64,000 nt of DNA, from the NCBI RefSeq assembly GCF_001545155.1, contig NZ_CP014226.1, positions 1,280,934-1,344,933 of the forward strand, read 5' to 3'. Source of the DNA: Halomonas chromatireducens. GTDB taxonomy: Bacteria; Pseudomonadota; Gammaproteobacteria; Pseudomonadales; Halomonadaceae. The notes under the pieces are model-generated. The model did not search any database, had not been told where the DNA came from, and saw nothing but the letters and a program-made list of their open reading frames with translations. Below, piece after piece: positions 62,177-64,000 of the stretch. Numbering within the stretch: position 1 is the first letter of the stretch; every line of letters starts with the position of its first letter. The position numbers and the translations under genes were made by a program.

Positions 62177-63289
62177 ATGTTGAAAGTCGGTTTCGTCGGT
62201 TGGCGTGGCATGGTGGGTTCAGTGCTCATGCAGCGCATGCAGGAGGATGGAGACTTCGAGGGCATCGAGCCGATCTTCTTCACCACCTCCCAGGTCGGCA
62301 AGCCCGGCCCGGACATCGGCGTGGACGTTCCTCCGCTAAAGGATGCCACCGACATCGAGGAGCTCAAGGCGCTGGATGTCGTGATCACCTGCCAGGGCGG
62401 TGATTACACCCAGCAGGTCTACGGGGATCTGCGTGGCGGCGGCTGGAAAGGTTATTGGATCGATGCCGCCAGCACCCTGCGCATGGAGGACGAGGCCACG
62501 ATCATCCTCGATCCGGTCAATCGCAAGGTGATCGATGATCAGCTCTCCCGTGGCGCCAGGACCTTCGTTGGCGGCAACTGTACCGTCAGCCTTATGCTGA
62601 TGAGCCTGGGCGGGTTGTTCGAGGCCGACCTGATCGAGTGGATGACCTCCATGACCTATCAGGCTGCTTCCGGCTCCGGTGCCAAGCACATGCGCGAGCT
62701 GCTCAACCAGATGGGGGCACTGCGCGACAGCGTCGCCACTGAACTGGACGACCCGGCCAGTGCCATCCTGGATATCGATCGCAAGGTCACAGCAGCCATG
62801 CGCAGCGGTGATTTCCCCACCGATAATTTCACCGCTCCCCTTGCCGGCAGTTTGTTGCCCTGGATCGACGTCAAGCGCGATAACGGCCAGAGCAAGGAGG
62901 AGTGGAAGGGCACCGTGGAGACCAACAAGATCCTCGGCCTGCAGGACAATCCGATCCCCATCGATGGACTTTGCGTGCGTATCGGTGCCATGCGCTCGCA
63001 TAGTCAGGCCTTCACCATCAAGTTGAAGAAAGATGTGCCGATAGATGAGATTGAGGATCGCCTGGCCAAGCACAACGAATGGGTCAAGGTAATCCCCAAC
63101 GATAAGGAAGCCACTATCGCCGGGCTGACGCCCTCGGTTGTCACCGGTACTTTGACCGTTCCGGTGGGCCGTCTGCGCAAGATGCAGATGGGGGGAGAGT
63201 ACCTCTCCGCCTTCACTGCCGGCGATCAGCTTCTTTGGGGAGCTGCCGAGCCACTCAAGCGCATGCTTAAGATTCTGCGCGAAAAGTGA
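62177..63289 (+). CDS. asd: Aspartate-semialdehyde dehydrogenase
   Basis: From the ATG at 62177 (CAGGAGG upstream) the product has 370 residues. [18 protein letters not shown] is the NADPH-binding start, [13 protein letters not shown] holds the catalytic cysteine. It supplies lysine, threonine, methionine and diaminopimelate synthesis. It lies between leuB and fimV, the common order. Confidence 0.96.
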   Translation: MLKVGFVGWRGMVGSVLMQRMQEDGDFEGIEPIFFTTSQVGKPGPDIGVDVPPLKDATDIEELKALDVVITCQGGDYTQQVYGDLRGGGWKGYWIDAASTLRMEDEATIILDPVNRKVIDDQLSRGARTFVGGNCTVSLMLMSLGGLFEADLIEWMTSMTYQAASGSGAKHMRELLNQMGALRDSVATELDDPASAILDIDRKVTAAMRSGDFPTDNFTAPLAGSLLPWIDVKRDNGQSKEEWKGTVETNKILGLQDNPIPIDGLCVRIGAMRSHSQAFTIKLKKDVPIDEIEDRLAKHNEWVKVIPNDKEATIAGLTPSVVTGTLTVPVGRLRKMQMGGEYLSAFTAGDQLLWGAAEPLKRMLKILREK

Positions 63290-63313
63290 TCCAACGCTTT
63301 AACTAGCGATGGC

Positions 63314-63344
63314 GGGGCGCTTCTTTCGGGAGGCGCCCCGTTTT
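63314..63344 (+). terminator. Intrinsic terminator after asd
   Basis: GGGGCGC and GCGCCCC pair, and the stem continues inward around TTCG; GTTTT follows. It lies 25 bases after the asd stop. Confidence 0.78.
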
Positions 63345-63513
63345 CATCTCAGAATGCCGATTGGGAAAAAACAGGTAAAGACGAGTCCCCATGGGTCTGG
63401 GCAAGCACAGACCAGGGAGAATGTGATACAAATTTCGTATTGGCTTGGTCATTGCCTGAGAAAAATCAAACGAACTGCTGCACGTCGGTGACGACAGCGG
63501 CGCAAGGGAACCT

Positions 63514-64000
63514 ATGAGACGCAAGCTGACAATTGCCATGCTGCTATCGCTTTCGGCCTCGAGCCTCCAGGCGCTGGCACTTGGGGTCGGAGAGGCCGCG
63601 GTAAGCTCTTCGCTCAATGCGCCATTGCGTGCCACGATCCCATTGACCGATACCTCCGGGCTGGAGCCGGAACTGTTGAGAGTGTCGGTGGCAGAACCGC
63701 GTGAGTTCGAATCCGCAGGGCTGACCCGCTCGCCGTTGGCAGCCAGCGTGCGCACTTCCGTGCGCGTTCGAGATGGGCAACTGATGGTGGATCTCATCAC
63801 CGAGCGTGCCGTACGTGAACCCTGGCTGGACTTGATGCTGAGCTTCGAGTGGCCTGGGGGCCGCCAGCTTCGGGAGGTCACGCTTTTACTGGATCCGCCC
63901 GATTACGACCAATTGCCGGTCCTGGTTGGGCTGCCGACCGGGCAACCTTCCTCAACGGCTGAGCGTTCCACCACCGAACCTGTGCAGGAAGCGCCGGCGC
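63514..64000 (+). CDS. fimV: FimV-like pilus/polarity protein, N-terminal part (runs off the window)
   Basis: At least 162 codons from the ATG at 63514 (AAGGGAA upstream). A signal peptide (MRRKLTIAMLLSLSASSLQA) is followed by LGVGEAAVSSSLNAPLRATI, the start of the FimV N-terminal domain, and PWLDLMLSFEWPGGRQLREV. FimV proteins bind peptidoglycan and help set pilus and motility polarity. It follows asd as in Pseudomonas. Confidence 0.9.
   Translation, partial: MRRKLTIAMLLSLSASSLQALALGVGEAAVSSSLNAPLRATIPLTDTSGLEPELLRVSVAEPREFESAGLTRSPLAASVRTSVRVRDGQLMVDLITERAVREPWLDLMLSFEWPGGRQLREVTLLLDPPDYDQLPVLVGLPTGQPSSTAERSTTEPVQEAPA

Overview
The window looks like chromosomal DNA of a moderately halophilic gammaproteobacterium, most likely Halomonas or a close relative (Halomonadaceae). 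The base composition is GC-rich. A betaine-synthesis cluster (betI-betB-betA) lies at the left edge. Gene order in two conserved blocks, proA-nadD-rsfS-rlmH-mrdA-rodA-mltB-rlpA-dacA-ybeD-lipB-lipA and leuC-leuD-leuB-asd-fimV, is the usual gammaproteobacterial one. Gene content is mainly housekeeping and coding density is high.

Layout. 1-2.7 kb: betA (partial), betB and betI on the minus strand with a BetI-type operator. 2.7-3.4 kb: one tRNA-Met and three tRNA-Asn genes. 3.5-11 kb: a rhodanese, an AhpD-like protein with its TetR regulator, a secreted acidic-repeat protein plus a DinB-like protein, the Prc protease and an M18 aminopeptidase. 11-14 kb: an inverted second copy of the tRNA-Met, then ychF, pth, rplY and the 3' part of prs. 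14.1-15.8 kb: a fragment of a TAXI-type TRAP transporter locus. 15.9-20.7 kb: accC, accB, dsbD, ppa. 20.9-30 kb: a degenerate phosphatase/kinase fusion, PPi-type phosphofructokinase, mpl, ubiX, a LysE exporter, a DedA-PAP2 fusion and two membrane proteins with degenerate GGDEF domains. 30-41.7 kb: the proA to lipA block (proline and NAD synthesis, ribosome maturation, rod-shape peptidoglycan machinery, lipoate). 41.8-46.6 kb: a LysR regulator, a biotin-carboxylase-like protein and a large DUF3141 protein with a repeat tail. 46.9-51.5 kb: topA, two small coupled genes, a helical protein and a GIY-YIG-like protein. 51.8-57.2 kb: the ABC-F protein YbiT, an orphan GspE-like ATPase and a major outer-membrane lipoprotein flanked by two L,D-transpeptidases. 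57.4-58.5 kb: broken mfd, an IS66 end and a 5'-truncated leuC. 58.5-64 kb: leuCDB, asd, start of fimV.

The most striking structural feature is a set of abrupt junctions that cut genes. TRAP permease is joined in frame to the C-terminal part of prs through an 11-base shared sequence near 14.07 kb. A TAXI receptor fragment meets a regulator C-terminus near 15.78 kb. Mfd is joined to the end of an IS66 transposase near 58.07 kb. leuC lacks its start near 58.48 kb. Because prs is normally essential, these are either assembly misjoins or real rearrangements with intact copies elsewhere; the sequence alone does not decide.

The window also carries at least three families of short non-coding repeats: an imperfect inverted-repeat element at 4.6 and 51.6 kb, a hairpin-bearing element at 0.3 and 60.7 kb, and a MITE-like element at 61.9 kb. 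No CRISPR array, prophage or complete insertion sequence was seen. The best candidates for under-described biology are the pseudo-phosphatase/pseudo-kinase placed between two pyrophosphate-metabolism genes, the tandem degenerate GGDEF membrane proteins, and the biotin-carboxylase-like/DUF3141 pair.
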